Shown here piece by piece: positions 7,951-16,570 of a DNA stretch of 64,000 nt. The notes under the pieces were generated by a model. It did not search any database and had not been told where the DNA came from. It saw only the letters and a list, made by a program, of their open reading frames with translations. Within the stretch, counting starts at the first letter, position 1, and each line of letters opens with the position of its first letter. Origin of the DNA: Robbsia sp. KACC 23696 (lineage in GTDB: Bacteria > Pseudomonadota > Gammaproteobacteria > Burkholderiales > Burkholderiaceae); contig NZ_CP156626.1 in NCBI RefSeq assembly GCF_039852015.1, positions 2,762,249-2,826,248 of the forward strand. Reading direction: 5' to 3'. Position numbers and translations under genes: made by a program.

Positions 7951-10900
7951 TCAATACACATCCCGCAAATACCGCTTGTCGCGCATCATGTCGCGCAGAT
8001 ATGCGCTCGCTTGCGCCTCGTCCATCCCGCCGTGTCGCGCGACGACATCCCGCAGTGCCATATCGACATCCTTGGCCATGCGGCTCGCGTCGCCACAGAC
8101 ATAGAACACCGCGCCGTCGCGGAGCCAGGACCATAGCTGTGCACCCTGCTCACGCAAACGGTCCTGCACATAGCATTTATGTGATTGATCGCGCGAAAAC
8201 GCCGTATCGAGTCGCGTCAGCAGTCCGTCACGCTGCCAACCAAGCAGCTCGTCGCGATAGTAGTAATCGGTGTCGGCATTGCGTTCGCCGAAGAAGAGCC
8301 AATTGCGCCCCGTATGGCCACGGGCTTGTCGTTCCTGCAGGAAGCCGCGAAACGGTGCGATCCCGGTGCCGGGGCCGACCATGATCATCGGCGTCGTGGC
8401 ATCACGGGGCGCGCGAAAATGCGGCGACGACTGTACGAAGACCGGAACCACCGCATCCGCTGCACGATCGGCGAGAAATGTCGACGACACGCCCTTACGC
8501 CAACGCACGCCAGAGGACACGCCCTCGATGCCGCCGGCCCGGCGATGCATCGCCTCCTCGGCGTTATCGGTCGCGTCACGATCGGCGCCATCGGCACGCC
8601 GCGCTTGCGTGAACGCGGTCGCATGCAGATGGCCGCCACCATCGAAGATCACCTGTTCGTCGCGAACCGGGCGCATGCCGTTGGGCTGACTCAGATAGCG
8701 AACCGTGCCGACCGTGAGGTGAATTTCATCCGGATGCGTGAGCGGGCTCGAGGCGATCGAATACAGCCGCGGCTGCAGCCGTTTCAGGACGGTCGCGAGC
8801 GCTAACGCATCGAGCCGTACCGGAAAGGCATCGAGCACATCCGCCAGTTGGCGCCCCCAGAGCCAGGCCTGCAATTCGGTCTTGCGATCGGGCGCGAGCA
8901 AGCTGCGCAGCGCGCCGCGCCCCGGCTCGGACGTATGCTCGGCAATCCGTTCCAGCAAGGCGGCATGCGGCCGACCGATCTCGAAATAGTGCAGCAGGCC
9001 GTCGGCCAATCGCACGGCGGTCGGCATGTCATGGCCGAACATCGGCGACGGGCCCGTCAACGGCACCATCGCATCCGGGTCGGCACCGGTCAGCGCCAGG
9101 ATTTCGTCCACCAGCGCCGGACAATTGGTCGGCCAGATGCCCAAGGCGTCGCCCGCCTCGTATTGCAGCCCCGTGCCTTTGATCGAGAGTGCGATACGCC
9201 GCGTGTCCTTTGTGGCGCCCTCGCCGTTCAGGCGAATATTCGCGATCACCGAGACTCTCGCCGGACGCATCTTGCTCGGCACCGCCGAGGCGATGCCGAC
9301 CGATGCGGCAGCGCTGCCGCCCCGCGCCTGTCCGGGCGCTGCATCGTTCGTCGCACGCGTAGCGATCGGCGCGGTCGGGAGTGCGTTTACGTTTCCGTTT
9401 GCGCTCGTCATTGCGCCGGGCATCGGCGTCGTGCCGGCCATCGTGTTAGCCGTCGCAGCGGAGGCATTCGCACCGCTTCCCGCATGGTCGCGCTTGATCG
9501 CGACGATCACTTGATCCAGCCACTGGTCCGCCAACGTCAGGTCGTCGGATTCACATTCGACGCGTGCATGCAGACGACGACCGCCCAATGCGTCGAAGCG
9601 TGCATCGAGCCGCGCGCCATGGCCGCAAAACTGGTCGTAATGCCGATCGCCGAAGGCCAGCACCGCGAAGCCCGTCTGCGCGAAACTGTCCGATGGCATC
9701 TCGGTCAAGCCGTCCCAGAAAGCGCGTCCGTTATCGGGTGCCTCCCCGTCGCCGAAGGTGCTGCTCATCAGCAGCAAATAGCGTCCCGCCTCGCCCTGGG
9801 CGGCATGGATCGCCGCAGCGCCCGTCGCCGTCGCGGCAAACGCCGACGGCACGACATCGCTCATGCAGGCAGTGCGTATTTCGCAACCGGCCCCCATCAG
9901 GCGCATCGCGAACGGTTCGACGAGACCTTCCACCGTGCCGGTCTGCGATGCCCACAGCAACGTCACTTTCGGCCGCGGTTTGGCACCCGATACGTTGCTT
10001 ACGCCACCGCTTGGCGGTGCCGCTATCGCCGCAGACGCGCCCTCGGCGCCGCGCATCCACGTGTCGAGGCCGCCCGCGAGCATGCCGTCGATCCAGGCGC
10101 GATGCAGAGGGTCGAACGGTGCATTCGACGGCAACGTCGGCGGCGGCGTTCCGCCTTCCCGCGCCACGGCGCCGGATGCCGCCTGCCGCGCTTCCGACAA
10201 GGCACGCCGCGCATCGAGGCCGTGCAAAAAGCCGGCGAGATAACGCTGTTCGATCTCGTTCAAAGCCGGCGGCGGGCTGGCAGCCAACACCGATGTCAAT
10301 CCGCACGCGGCAGCCAAGGCGGTCACGCCGGGCTTCGGTGCATGCATGTCCGCCAATGCCATGCCTTCCACGAGGATCTTCTCCCACGACGACGATGCCG
10401 CCGCTGTGGTCGCCGCTACTGCAGGCGTTTCCACCCGCGCCGGTTCGGGTTTGTCCATTCGGGTCAGGGTCACCGCGCTGTATTTCATTTCCGGTTGCAA
10501 CGAGACCGGATCGACCGCGTCCTGCGTCACCGTGTTGATGCACAGCGCATCGCCGAATACATCGTTCCAGTGAATCGGCGCAAAACACTCGCCTGGCGCC
10601 ACGCGGTCCGTAACGATGGCGGGTAACACCGCACGGCCGCGGCGGGACCGAATTTCGACGGGATCGTCGTTGACGATGCCGGCCGCGAGTGCATCGTCCG
10701 GATGCACTTCGACAAAGGGCGCGCCGTTCAGCTTGTTCAAGGTCGCGATCTTTCCCGTCTTCGTCATCGTGTGCCACTGATGCTGCACGCGGCCGGTGTT
10801 CAACACGACGCCATACACGCTATCGAGATGCTCGGCCGGCGCGCGATAGGAACGCGCATGAAAGCGCGCCTTGCCGTTCGGCGTCGGGAACACCAAGGCG

Positions 10901-12687
10901 GGACGCATGCCATCCTCGCCGACGCGCAGCGCTTGGCTGAGGCCATCGTTCAGGTAACGAATCGGATTGCGTCCCTGCTCGGCCGTCGGCGGGCAAGGCC
11001 ATTGCAACGGCCCGTCCTCCAGGCGGGCGTGGCTCGCGCCGCGCAGGTCATAGCCGGTGTCCGGATTCGTGCTGCGACGAATCTCCTCGAACACGGCGGC
11101 CGCATCGGCATAGTCGAAGGCGTCGCCATAGCCCATCGCCCGCGCGACGGCCGCGATAATGCGCCAATCGGCCTGTGCGTCGCCCGGTGCCGGCACCGCT
11201 TGCGGCGTCAGCGTCAGCGTGCGTTCGGAGTTGATCATCACCCCTTCGCCTTCCGCCCACAACGCACCGGGCAGCAGCACATCGGCGTAATGATTCGTCT
11301 CGGTATCCATGAAGGCGTCCTGCGTGATCACGCATTCCGCGCGACGCAAGCCGTCGATCACCGTCTGCCGATTCGGCACCGACGCCACCGGGTTCGTGCA
11401 GATGATCCAGATCGCCTTGATCTCGCCGGTCGCCATCCGTTCGAACAGATCGATGGTGCCGCCCGCCGGCGGCAACGATGACGACGGCAGCGCCTTCAGG
11501 CTATCCGGCGGCAGCCCCCAGAGGTCCTCGACGAAGGCGCGATCGCGCGGGTCCTGCAATACCCGTTGCCCCGGCAGGCCCGGGCCCATATACCCCATCT
11601 CGCGGCCGCCCATCGCATTGGGCTGGCCCGTCAGGGAAAACGGCCCGCTACCGCGCCGGCAGATCTTCCCTGTCGCGAGGTGCAGATTGCAGAGCGCCGT
11701 CGTGTGATCGGCGCCATGCGTGCTCTGGTTCAAGCCCATCGTCCAGAAGCTGCTCCACTCTCCTGCCTCGCCGATCCATTGCGCCGCCGTGCGGAGATCC
11801 GCCTCGGCAATACCAGTGACCTGCGATACATGACGCGGCGTGTAGTCGTCGAGGAGCGCCGACATCGCATCCCAACCTTCCGTATGGGCCGCGATAAAGG
11901 CCGGGTCCGTCTGACCGTTTTGTCGGAGCAGATGCAACAGGCCGTTGAGCAAGGCAAGGTCGGTGCCGGGACGAATCCGCAAATACAAGCTGGCTTTATC
12001 GGCCGTACTCGTGCGCCGCGGATCGACGACGATCAGCTTGGCACCGGCTTTCACGCGATCCATCATCCGCAGGAACAGGATGGGATGGCAATCGGCCATG
12101 TTGGCGCCCGTCACCAGGAACACATCGGCATGATCGATGTCGTCATAGGACCCCGGCGGCCCGTCAGCGCCCAACGATTGCTTGTAGCCGCTGGCCGCGC
12201 TCGCCATGCACAACCGCGAGTTCGCCTCCACATGCGGCGTACGGATAAAGCCTTTCGCCAGCTTGGTCGCCAGGTATTGCGCCTCGATCGACATCTGCCC
12301 CGACAGATAGAATGCCACCGCGCCCGGGCCGTCACGATCGACGATGGCGCGCAGTCGGCGTGCCGTCTCCGCAATCGCGCGCGGCATCGGCATCGGCGCC
12401 GGGTCGGCGTTACGGGCATGCCGCACATAGGCCTGCGCGAGACGGCCCGAATCGCCGATCGCCTGATGCGCGGTTTGCCCCTTCGTGCAAAGCCGGCCGC
12501 GGTTCGTCGGATGGGCGGCATCGCCGGTGATTCGAACGATGCGTTCCTGCTTCACATGCATGACGATGCCGCATCCCACCCCGCAATACGGGCAGGCACC
12601 GCGCACCTGGCGCGGACTGTCCGAAAGGTCTGCGGCATCCTGTGTGGATACCGTCGATGCTATCGAGGCCTTCATCGAATCGTTCAT
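7951..12687 (-). CDS. Assimilatory nitrate reductase fused to a sulfite reductase-type diflavin reductase
   Basis: This 1578-residue protein joins two enzymes. Residues 30-70 carry an N-terminal [4Fe-4S] site (Cys32, Cys35, Cys39, Cys67). Residues 75-750 form a molybdopterin-guanine dinucleotide reductase with Cys160 as likely Mo ligand and a dinucleotide-binding segment near 626 (LNTGRVQHQWHTMTKTGK). After a linker, a flavodoxin-like FMN domain begins near 905 (LLWASQTGTVEG). An FAD domain with RLYSIASSP lies near 1306, and an NAD(P)H-binding domain with GPGTGIAPFRGF near 1436. The protein ends in YLRDVY, typical of CysJ/CPR enzymes. One chain could therefore carry electrons from NADPH to nitrate. 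It lies 82 bases after nirD. The start region lacks a good ribosome-binding site; ATG 12675 is an alternative. Confidence 0.93.
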   Translation of the reverse strand: MNDSMKASIASTVSTQDAADLSDSPRQVRGACPYCGVGCGIVMHVKQERIVRITGDAAHPTNRGRLCTKGQTAHQAIGDSGRLAQAYVRHARNADPAPMPMPRAIAETARRLRAIVDRDGPGAVAFYLSGQMSIEAQYLATKLAKGFIRTPHVEANSRLCMASAASGYKQSLGADGPPGSYDDIDHADVFLVTGANMADCHPILFLRMMDRVKAGAKLIVVDPRRTSTADKASLYLRIRPGTDLALLNGLLHLLRQNGQTDPAFIAAHTEGWDAMSALLDDYTPRHVSQVTGIAEADLRTAAQWIGEAGEWSSFWTMGLNQSTHGADHTTALCNLHLATGKICRRGSGPFSLTGQPNAMGGREMGYMGPGLPGQRVLQDPRDRAFVEDLWGLPPDSLKALPSSSLPPAGGTIDLFERMATGEIKAIWIICTNPVASVPNRQTVIDGLRRAECVITQDAFMDTETNHYADVLLPGALWAEGEGVMINSERTLTLTPQAVPAPGDAQADWRIIAAVARAMGYGDAFDYADAAAVFEEIRRSTNPDTGYDLRGASHARLEDGPLQWPCPPTAEQGRNPIRYLNDGLSQALRVGEDGMRPALVFPTPNGKARFHARSYRAPAEHLDSVYGVVLNTGRVQHQWHTMTKTGKIATLNKLNGAPFVEVHPDDALAAGIVNDDPVEIRSRRGRAVLPAIVTDRVAPGECFAPIHWNDVFGDALCINTVTQDAVDPVSLQPEMKYSAVTLTRMDKPEPARVETPAVAATTAAASSSWEKILVEGMALADMHAPKPGVTALAAACGLTSVLAASPPPALNEIEQRYLAGFLHGLDARRALSEARQAASGAVAREGGTPPPTLPSNAPFDPLHRAWIDGMLAGGLDTWMRGAEGASAAIAAPPSGGVSNVSGAKPRPKVTLLWASQTGTVEGLVEPFAMRLMGAGCEIRTACMSDVVPSAFAATATGAAAIHAAQGEAGRYLLLMSSTFGDGEAPDNGRAFWDGLTEMPSDSFAQTGFAVLAFGDRHYDQFCGHGARLDARFDALGGRRLHARVECESDDLTLADQWLDQVIVAIKRDHAGSGANASAATANTMAGTTPMPGAMTSANGNVNALPTAPIATRATNDAAPGQARGGSAAASVGIASAVPSKMRPARVSVIANIRLNGEGATKDTRRIALSIKGTGLQYEAGDALGIWPTNCPALVDEILALTGADPDAMVPLTGPSPMFGHDMPTAVRLADGLLHYFEIGRPHAALLERIAEHTSEPGRGALRSLLAPDRKTELQAWLWGRQLADVLDAFPVRLDALALATVLKRLQPRLYSIASSPLTHPDEIHLTVGTVRYLSQPNGMRPVRDEQVIFDGGGHLHATAFTQARRADGADRDATDNAEEAMHRRAGGIEGVSSGVRWRKGVSSTFLADRAADAVVPVFVQSSPHFRAPRDATTPMIMVGPGTGIAPFRGFLQERQARGHTGRNWLFFGERNADTDYYYRDELLGWQRDGLLTRLDTAFSRDQSHKCYVQDRLREQGAQLWSWLRDGAVFYVCGDASRMAKDVDMALRDVVARHGGMDEAQASAYLRDMMRDKRYLRDVY

Positions 12688-12769
12688 CGGACTTTGCAGA
12701 GGAGGAGGGACGAAAGCGTGTATGCCGGGCCGTCACCGCGAGATGACGGCCGCCACACGCGAAGTCGGA

Positions 12770-13228
12770 TCAAGCAGCCAGCCAGACCGCACCGTCTTTC
12801 AGCGCAACGCGATAGGCGCGCACCGCATGCGCGGGCGACTCGATACACTCGCCCGTGCGGAGATCGAAATGTTGCTTGTACAGCGGCGAGGCGACGACGA
12901 TCCGCGCACCCAGGCTGCCTGTCACGCCGCGCGACAGCACCGCGGCGCCGGAGTGCGGGTCGACGTTGCCGATCGCAAACAGCGCTTCCTGGCTGCCCGA
13001 TGTCGACGTGCCGATTACCGCTTCTTGTGAACCGAGGGCCAACGCGCCCTCCGGCACGGTCACGCGGAATACGGCAACCTGCGCCTGGCCGAGCAAGGCG
13101 CATACGCCCGTGTCGGGCACGATGTCGTCGAGGCGGCACACGCGCTGCCAGGTCGCATCGATATGCAGTCCGGCCAGATCGGGGGATTGCAGTGCGCTCG
13201 GGAGCGGCGCTGTTTCAGTCATTTGCAT
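12770..13228 (-). CDS. nirD: Nitrite reductase (NAD(P)H) small subunit
   Basis: This 152-residue protein has a Rieske-like fold. NirD binds NirB in the cytoplasm and is needed for six-electron reduction of nitrite to ammonium. The markers are WQRVCRLDDIVPDTGVCALL, a valine-rich strand QVAVFRV, the IGNVDP segment, and SPLYKQHFDLRTGECIE. The last keeps the Rieske backbone but lacks the paired Cys-His cluster ligands, as usual for NirD. ATG 13228 has GGAG six bases upstream; ATG 13222 is also possible. It lies 48 bases downstream of nirB. Confidence 0.93.
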   Translation of the reverse strand: MQMTETAPLPSALQSPDLAGLHIDATWQRVCRLDDIVPDTGVCALLGQAQVAVFRVTVPEGALALGSQEAVIGTSTSGSQEALFAIGNVDPHSGAAVLSRGVTGSLGARIVVASPLYKQHFDLRTGECIESPAHAVRAYRVALKDGAVWLAA

Positions 13229-13276
13229 CGGATACTCCTGGATCGATCGAAGCGACACCGTCGCGGTTCGCCAACA

Positions 13277-15958
13277 TCACATTCCGTCGCCCACCAAGGC
13301 GTTATCGCTTGGTTCCTCGTCCTGCACGGCCGTCGGATGGGCCGCCCGCTCCGCCTCGTTGGCGGGACGAATCTGACCGCGCTCCTCGACGAACAGCACC
13401 CGGTCGTCCGCGGCATCGCTGTTGACGAAGTGCCGGAAGCGCTTGCGCGTCTCCGGATCCGTGACGGCCTTGCGCCATTCGCATTCGTAGGTATCGACGA
13501 CGTGCGCCATCTGCGCTTCCAGCTCCGCACCGATGCCCAGCGAATCGTTGACGACCACGTCGACCAGATAAGGCAATCCGCCTTCGAGGTTGTCGCGCCA
13601 GACACTGGTGCGTTGCAAGCGGTCGCCGGTTTTCACATAGAACATCAACACGCGATCGATATAGCGGATCAAGGTCTCTTTATCGAGATCGGATGCGAGC
13701 AGTTCCGCGTGGCGCGGCTTCATGCCGCCATTGCCGCAGACATAGAGATTCCAGCCACGCTCGGTGGCGATCACGCCGATATCCTTGCCCTGCGCCTCGG
13801 CGCACTCCCGCGTGCAGCCCGAAACGCCGAACTTGATCTTGTGCGGCGCGCGCAGTCCCTTGTAGCGATTCTCCAACTCGATCGCGAGACCGACCGAATC
13901 GCCCACGCCGAAACGGCACCATGTCGACCCAACGCAGGACTTCACCGTCCGCAACGACTTGCCGTAGGCATGACCGGATTCGAATCCGGCAGCGATCAAC
14001 TCCTCCCAGATCAACGGCAACTGTTCGACGCGCGCGCCGAAGAGATCGACCCGCTGCCCCCCGGTGATCTTCGTATAGAGGCCATAACGCTTGGCCACCT
14101 GCCCCACCGCGATCAAGCCATCGGGCGTGACTTCGCCGCCCGCCATCCGCGGCACGACCGAATACGTGCCGTCGCGCTGGATGTTGGCAAGGTAGTAATC
14201 GTTGGAGTCCTGCAGCGGCGCATGGTCGCGTTGCAGCACGAAGTCGTTCCAGCAGGAGGCAAAGATGCTTGCCGCCGTCGGCTTGCAGATATCGCAGCCA
14301 AGGCCCTTGCCGTGCCGCGCCAGCAGCGTACTGAAGGTACGAATCCCTTCCACGCGGACGATGTGATACAGCTGCTGCCGCGAGAACGGAAAATGCTCGC
14401 AGAGATGATTGTTCACTTCCAGGCCGAGCCGCTTCATTTCGGCTTTCATCACCTGCGTCGTCAGCGGCACGCAGCCGCCGCAGGTCGTCCCGGCTTTGCA
14501 CGCCGATTTCACCGCGCCGATCGACGTCGCGCCAGCGCGCACGGCGGCGCAGATCGCGCCCTTCGATACGTCGTTACACGAACACACCTGCGCGCTGTCG
14601 GGCAAGGCATCCACGCCGATGCCGGCCACTGCGGGCGCACCGTCGGCGGTCGGCAGAATCAGCCATTCCGGGGCCTCCGGCAGTGCGATCCGATTCAACA
14701 TCATCTGCAGCAAGGTGCCGTATTCGGCGGTGTCGCCGACGAGAATGGCCCCTTCCAGAAAGCGTCCGCATGCCGAGACGACGATCTTCTTGTACACCTC
14801 GCGACGCTCGTCGCTATATTGATAACTGCGCGCGCCCGGCGTCGCCGCCTGGGCGTCGCCGATGCTCGCGACATCGACACCGAGCAACTTCAACTTCGTG
14901 CTCATGTCGGCACCGGTGAATGCCATCATCTGCGTGGCATCCAGATGGGAGGCGTCGTCGACCTCGGCGGCCAGCGCGTGCAGATGCGCCGCCGCGACAC
15001 GGGCCATTTGATAGCCCGGTGCGACGAGGCCATAGACGCGGTCCTGCCATGCCGCGCACTCGCCGACGGCATAGATATCCGCATCGCTGGTACGACATTG
15101 GTCATCGATCGCCACGCCGCCGCGCGCACCCATTTTCAAGCCGGCCTGACGGCCGAGTTCGTCGCGCGGACGAATGCCCGCGGAGAACACGATCATGTCC
15201 GTATCGAGCGCGCTGCCATCGGCGAACATCATGCGCCGACGCGGCGTGCCATCGCCACCGCCGGACGTCGCATCCATCCCGTCCGATACGTCTAGCGCAT
15301 CGATCGATTGCGTTTGCTTGCCGGTATGCACGGTCACGCCCAGCGCTTCGATCTTGCTGCGCAGCATCCGTGCACCGGCCTCGTCGAGTTGCGCCGCCAT
15401 CAAGCGCGGCGCGAATTCCACGACATGCGTCTGCAGCCCCATGTCACGCAACGCTTTCGCGCACTCCAGACCGAGGAGCCCCCCGCCGATTACGACGCCC
15501 ACGCGGGAGCGCGCCCCGCAAGCCTGCATCGCTTCGAGGTCGTCGATCGTTCGGTAAACGAAGCAATCGCCGGCGTCCTTGCCCGGGATCGGCGGCACGA
15601 AGGGGTAGGAGCCCGTCGCCAGGACCAGCTTGTCGTAGGGAAGCGCCGTGCCGTCGACGAGGTACACCGTATGCGACGCGGCATCGACACGCGCAACGCG
15701 GGCGTTCAAGCGCAGCGACGTCGTACCGGTAGGATGATCGGCATCGTAATAGCCCGGCGCCACCAGCGACAAGCCGTCGGCCGTCGTACCGGTGAAGAAG
15801 GACGACAGTTGCACGCGATCGTAGGCGGCACGCGACTCCTCGCCGAGCACGGTGACCTGCAGCGGTCCCTTTGCACGCGGGCCCTGATGCTCGGCGGCCA
15901 TCAAGGCTTCGACGAACTTGTGGCCAACCATGCCATTCCCGATGACGATGATCCTCAT
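13277..15958 (-). CDS. nirB: Nitrite reductase (NAD(P)H) large subunit
   Basis: This 893-residue siroheme enzyme reduces nitrite to ammonium. Residues 1-300 are a pyridine nucleotide-disulfide oxidoreductase module starting IIVIGNGMVGHKF, with a second dinucleotide fold VGVVIGGGLLGLECA. A BFD-like [2Fe-2S] domain near residues 455-500 shows VCSCNDVSKG and CGGCVPL. The C-terminal half is the nitrite/sulfite reductase domain; SCVGSTWC near 672 and SGCTRECAE near 714 supply the four cysteines of the siroheme-[4Fe-4S] centre. ATG 15958 starts the FAD motif and has AGGAG upstream. A longer frame to 16360 would run through the leader hairpins and promoter, so it is rejected. This is the first gene of the minus-strand nitrate operon. 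Confidence 0.96.
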   Translation of the reverse strand: MRIIVIGNGMVGHKFVEALMAAEHQGPRAKGPLQVTVLGEESRAAYDRVQLSSFFTGTTADGLSLVAPGYYDADHPTGTTSLRLNARVARVDAASHTVYLVDGTALPYDKLVLATGSYPFVPPIPGKDAGDCFVYRTIDDLEAMQACGARSRVGVVIGGGLLGLECAKALRDMGLQTHVVEFAPRLMAAQLDEAGARMLRSKIEALGVTVHTGKQTQSIDALDVSDGMDATSGGGDGTPRRRMMFADGSALDTDMIVFSAGIRPRDELGRQAGLKMGARGGVAIDDQCRTSDADIYAVGECAAWQDRVYGLVAPGYQMARVAAAHLHALAAEVDDASHLDATQMMAFTGADMSTKLKLLGVDVASIGDAQAATPGARSYQYSDERREVYKKIVVSACGRFLEGAILVGDTAEYGTLLQMMLNRIALPEAPEWLILPTADGAPAVAGIGVDALPDSAQVCSCNDVSKGAICAAVRAGATSIGAVKSACKAGTTCGGCVPLTTQVMKAEMKRLGLEVNNHLCEHFPFSRQQLYHIVRVEGIRTFSTLLARHGKGLGCDICKPTAASIFASCWNDFVLQRDHAPLQDSNDYYLANIQRDGTYSVVPRMAGGEVTPDGLIAVGQVAKRYGLYTKITGGQRVDLFGARVEQLPLIWEELIAAGFESGHAYGKSLRTVKSCVGSTWCRFGVGDSVGLAIELENRYKGLRAPHKIKFGVSGCTRECAEAQGKDIGVIATERGWNLYVCGNGGMKPRHAELLASDLDKETLIRYIDRVLMFYVKTGDRLQRTSVWRDNLEGGLPYLVDVVVNDSLGIGAELEAQMAHVVDTYECEWRKAVTDPETRKRFRHFVNSDAADDRVLFVEERGQIRPANEAERAAHPTAVQDEEPSDNALVGDGM

Positions 15959-16005
15959 TGCTGGGCCGCTCCTATTCCTGGTGCTCGAAAAAACGCAAAA
16001 ACAAA

Positions 16006-16059
16006 AAAGGCGTCCCAGGGACCGCGCAAGCAAGCTTGCGGGTTCCATGGGACGCCTTT
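16006..16059 (-). terminator. Intrinsic terminator inside the nirB leader (candidate attenuator)
   Basis: A perfect 11-bp stem pairs 16006-16016 (AAAGGCGTCCC on the plus strand) with 16049-16059 (GGGACGCCTTT). An inner stem pairs CGCAAG 16025-16030 with CTTGCG 16035-16040. Read as minus-strand RNA it is followed by UUUUUUGUUUUU. It lies about 47 bases before the nirB start codon and downstream of the predicted sigma-54 start site, so transcripts must read through it to reach nirB. That position is the hallmark of leader attenuation. Confidence 0.85.
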
Positions 16060-16066
16060 GTCCGAT

Positions 16067-16083
16067 AGACGCGTAATGCGTCT
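16067..16083 (-). promoter_or_regulatory. Second leader stem-loop upstream of the nirB attenuator
   Basis: AGACGC 16067-16072 pairs with GCGTCT 16078-16083 around a five-base loop. It lies seven bases upstream of the leader terminator on the minus-strand RNA. Together with the next hairpin it gives a two-hairpin plus terminator layout like that bound by ANTAR antiterminators such as NasR/NasT. The loop is five, not six, bases, so the match to known ANTAR targets is incomplete. Confidence 0.5.
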
Positions 16084-16107
16084 GACTGTCTTCGTAATCT
16101 GTCTTTA

Positions 16108-16128
16108 CCGATGCAATCGCTGCATCGG
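16108..16128 (-). promoter_or_regulatory. First leader stem-loop upstream of the nirB attenuator
   Basis: CCGATGCA 16108-16115 and TGCATCGG 16121-16128 form a perfect 8-bp stem with a five-base loop. On the minus-strand RNA it is the first strong structure after the predicted transcription start. The segment between it and the second hairpin contains repeated AGAC and ATTACG words. The proposed role in antitermination is inference. Confidence 0.5.
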
Positions 16129-16175
16129 CAGAGAATGTCCTTCGCGTGATCGCCGTTGATCCGCGATACCCCCTA

Positions 16176-16191
16176 TGCATAGGGTGTGCCA
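16176..16191 (-). promoter_or_regulatory. Sigma-54 promoter of the nirB operon
   Basis: Reading the minus strand from 16191 down gives TGGCAC-ACCCT-ATGCA, which matches the -24/-12 consensus TGGCAC-N5-TTGCA at all but one base, with the invariant GG and GC correctly spaced. The predicted start is near 16165, giving a leader of about 207 bases before nirB. Assimilatory nitrate operons in proteobacteria are commonly RpoN- and NtrC-dependent. Confidence 0.75.
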
Positions 16192-16336
16192 GCGAACGAA
16201 ACTTTCTCCAATCGACACCGAGGAGCCCAGGCAGTACAAGGCGTGCGGGGGTATGAGCCGGGTCGTGGCATCGCGCCGAACGCGCGAACGACGGGATTCT
16301 CGCGCAAGGCTGTCGGCCCTGTTTCGATGCACGGAC

Positions 16337-16351
16337 GCACTTCGATAGTGC
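16337..16351. promoter_or_regulatory. NtrC-like enhancer site between divergent sigma-54 promoters
   Basis: GCAC-TTCGATA-GTGC fits the NtrC pattern GCAC-N7-GTGC exactly. It lies about 175 bp upstream of the predicted nirB start and about 115 bp upstream of the predicted start on the plus strand, both normal enhancer distances. A partial second site (TGCACC-N4-TG, from 16366) lies about three helical turns away, within an inverted repeat GATGCA-N6-TGCATC (16364-16381). Confidence 0.6.
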
Positions 16352-16435
16352 AGGCGTCATGTCGATGCACCGTAATGCATCGACTCCGAAGGACGTGTCT
16401 CATCGGACAAGGCCGTACTGTCGTGGCGCGTCGCT

Positions 16436-16451
16436 TGGCCTGGGTCTTGCA
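16436..16451 (+). promoter_or_regulatory. Sigma-54 promoter of the siroheme methyltransferase gene
   Basis: The plus strand reads TGGCCT-GGGTC-TTGCA, keeping the GG/GC pair with correct spacing and the full TTGCA -12 element. The predicted start near 16462 gives a leader of about 244 bases before ATG 16706. A weaker overlapping candidate (TGGCGC-N5-TTGG) lies just upstream at 16424. Confidence 0.7.
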
Positions 16452-16478
16452 TCATGTGTTTTCGAAATCGCAGGCATC

Positions 16479-16499
16479 GTGCATCGGCATGCGGTGCAC
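16479..16499 (+). promoter_or_regulatory. Leader stem-loop upstream of the plus-strand attenuator
   Basis: GTGCATCG 16479-16486 pairs with CGGTGCAC 16492-16499 (one G-U pair) around loop GCATG. It is the first structure after the predicted plus-strand start and mirrors the first hairpin of the nirB leader; both stems contain GCATCG. Its regulatory role is inferred from position. Confidence 0.45.
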
Positions 16500-16525
16500 A
16501 CACCATTCAGATCGGCATCGCGGAC

Positions 16526-16570
16526 AACGGCGTCCCCTCGCATCACGGCGAGCGGACGCCGTTTGCTTTT
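16526..16570 (+). terminator. Intrinsic terminator inside the leader of the siroheme methyltransferase gene (candidate attenuator)
   Basis: AACGGCGTCC 16526-16535 pairs perfectly with GGACGCCGTT 16554-16563. An inner stem CTCGC/GCGAG (16537-16541/16548-16552) encloses a six-base loop ATCACG. A T-rich tail TTTGCTTTTT follows. No gene ends upstream of it on this strand within the region, so it is best read as a leader terminator that transcripts from the plus-strand sigma-54 promoter must pass. Confidence 0.75.

Noticed and set aside
16067-16128. Definite assignment of the two nirB leader hairpins as canonical ANTAR targets
   Set aside because: Both loops are five bases and lack the full six-base loop pattern, so only a candidate relationship is claimed.
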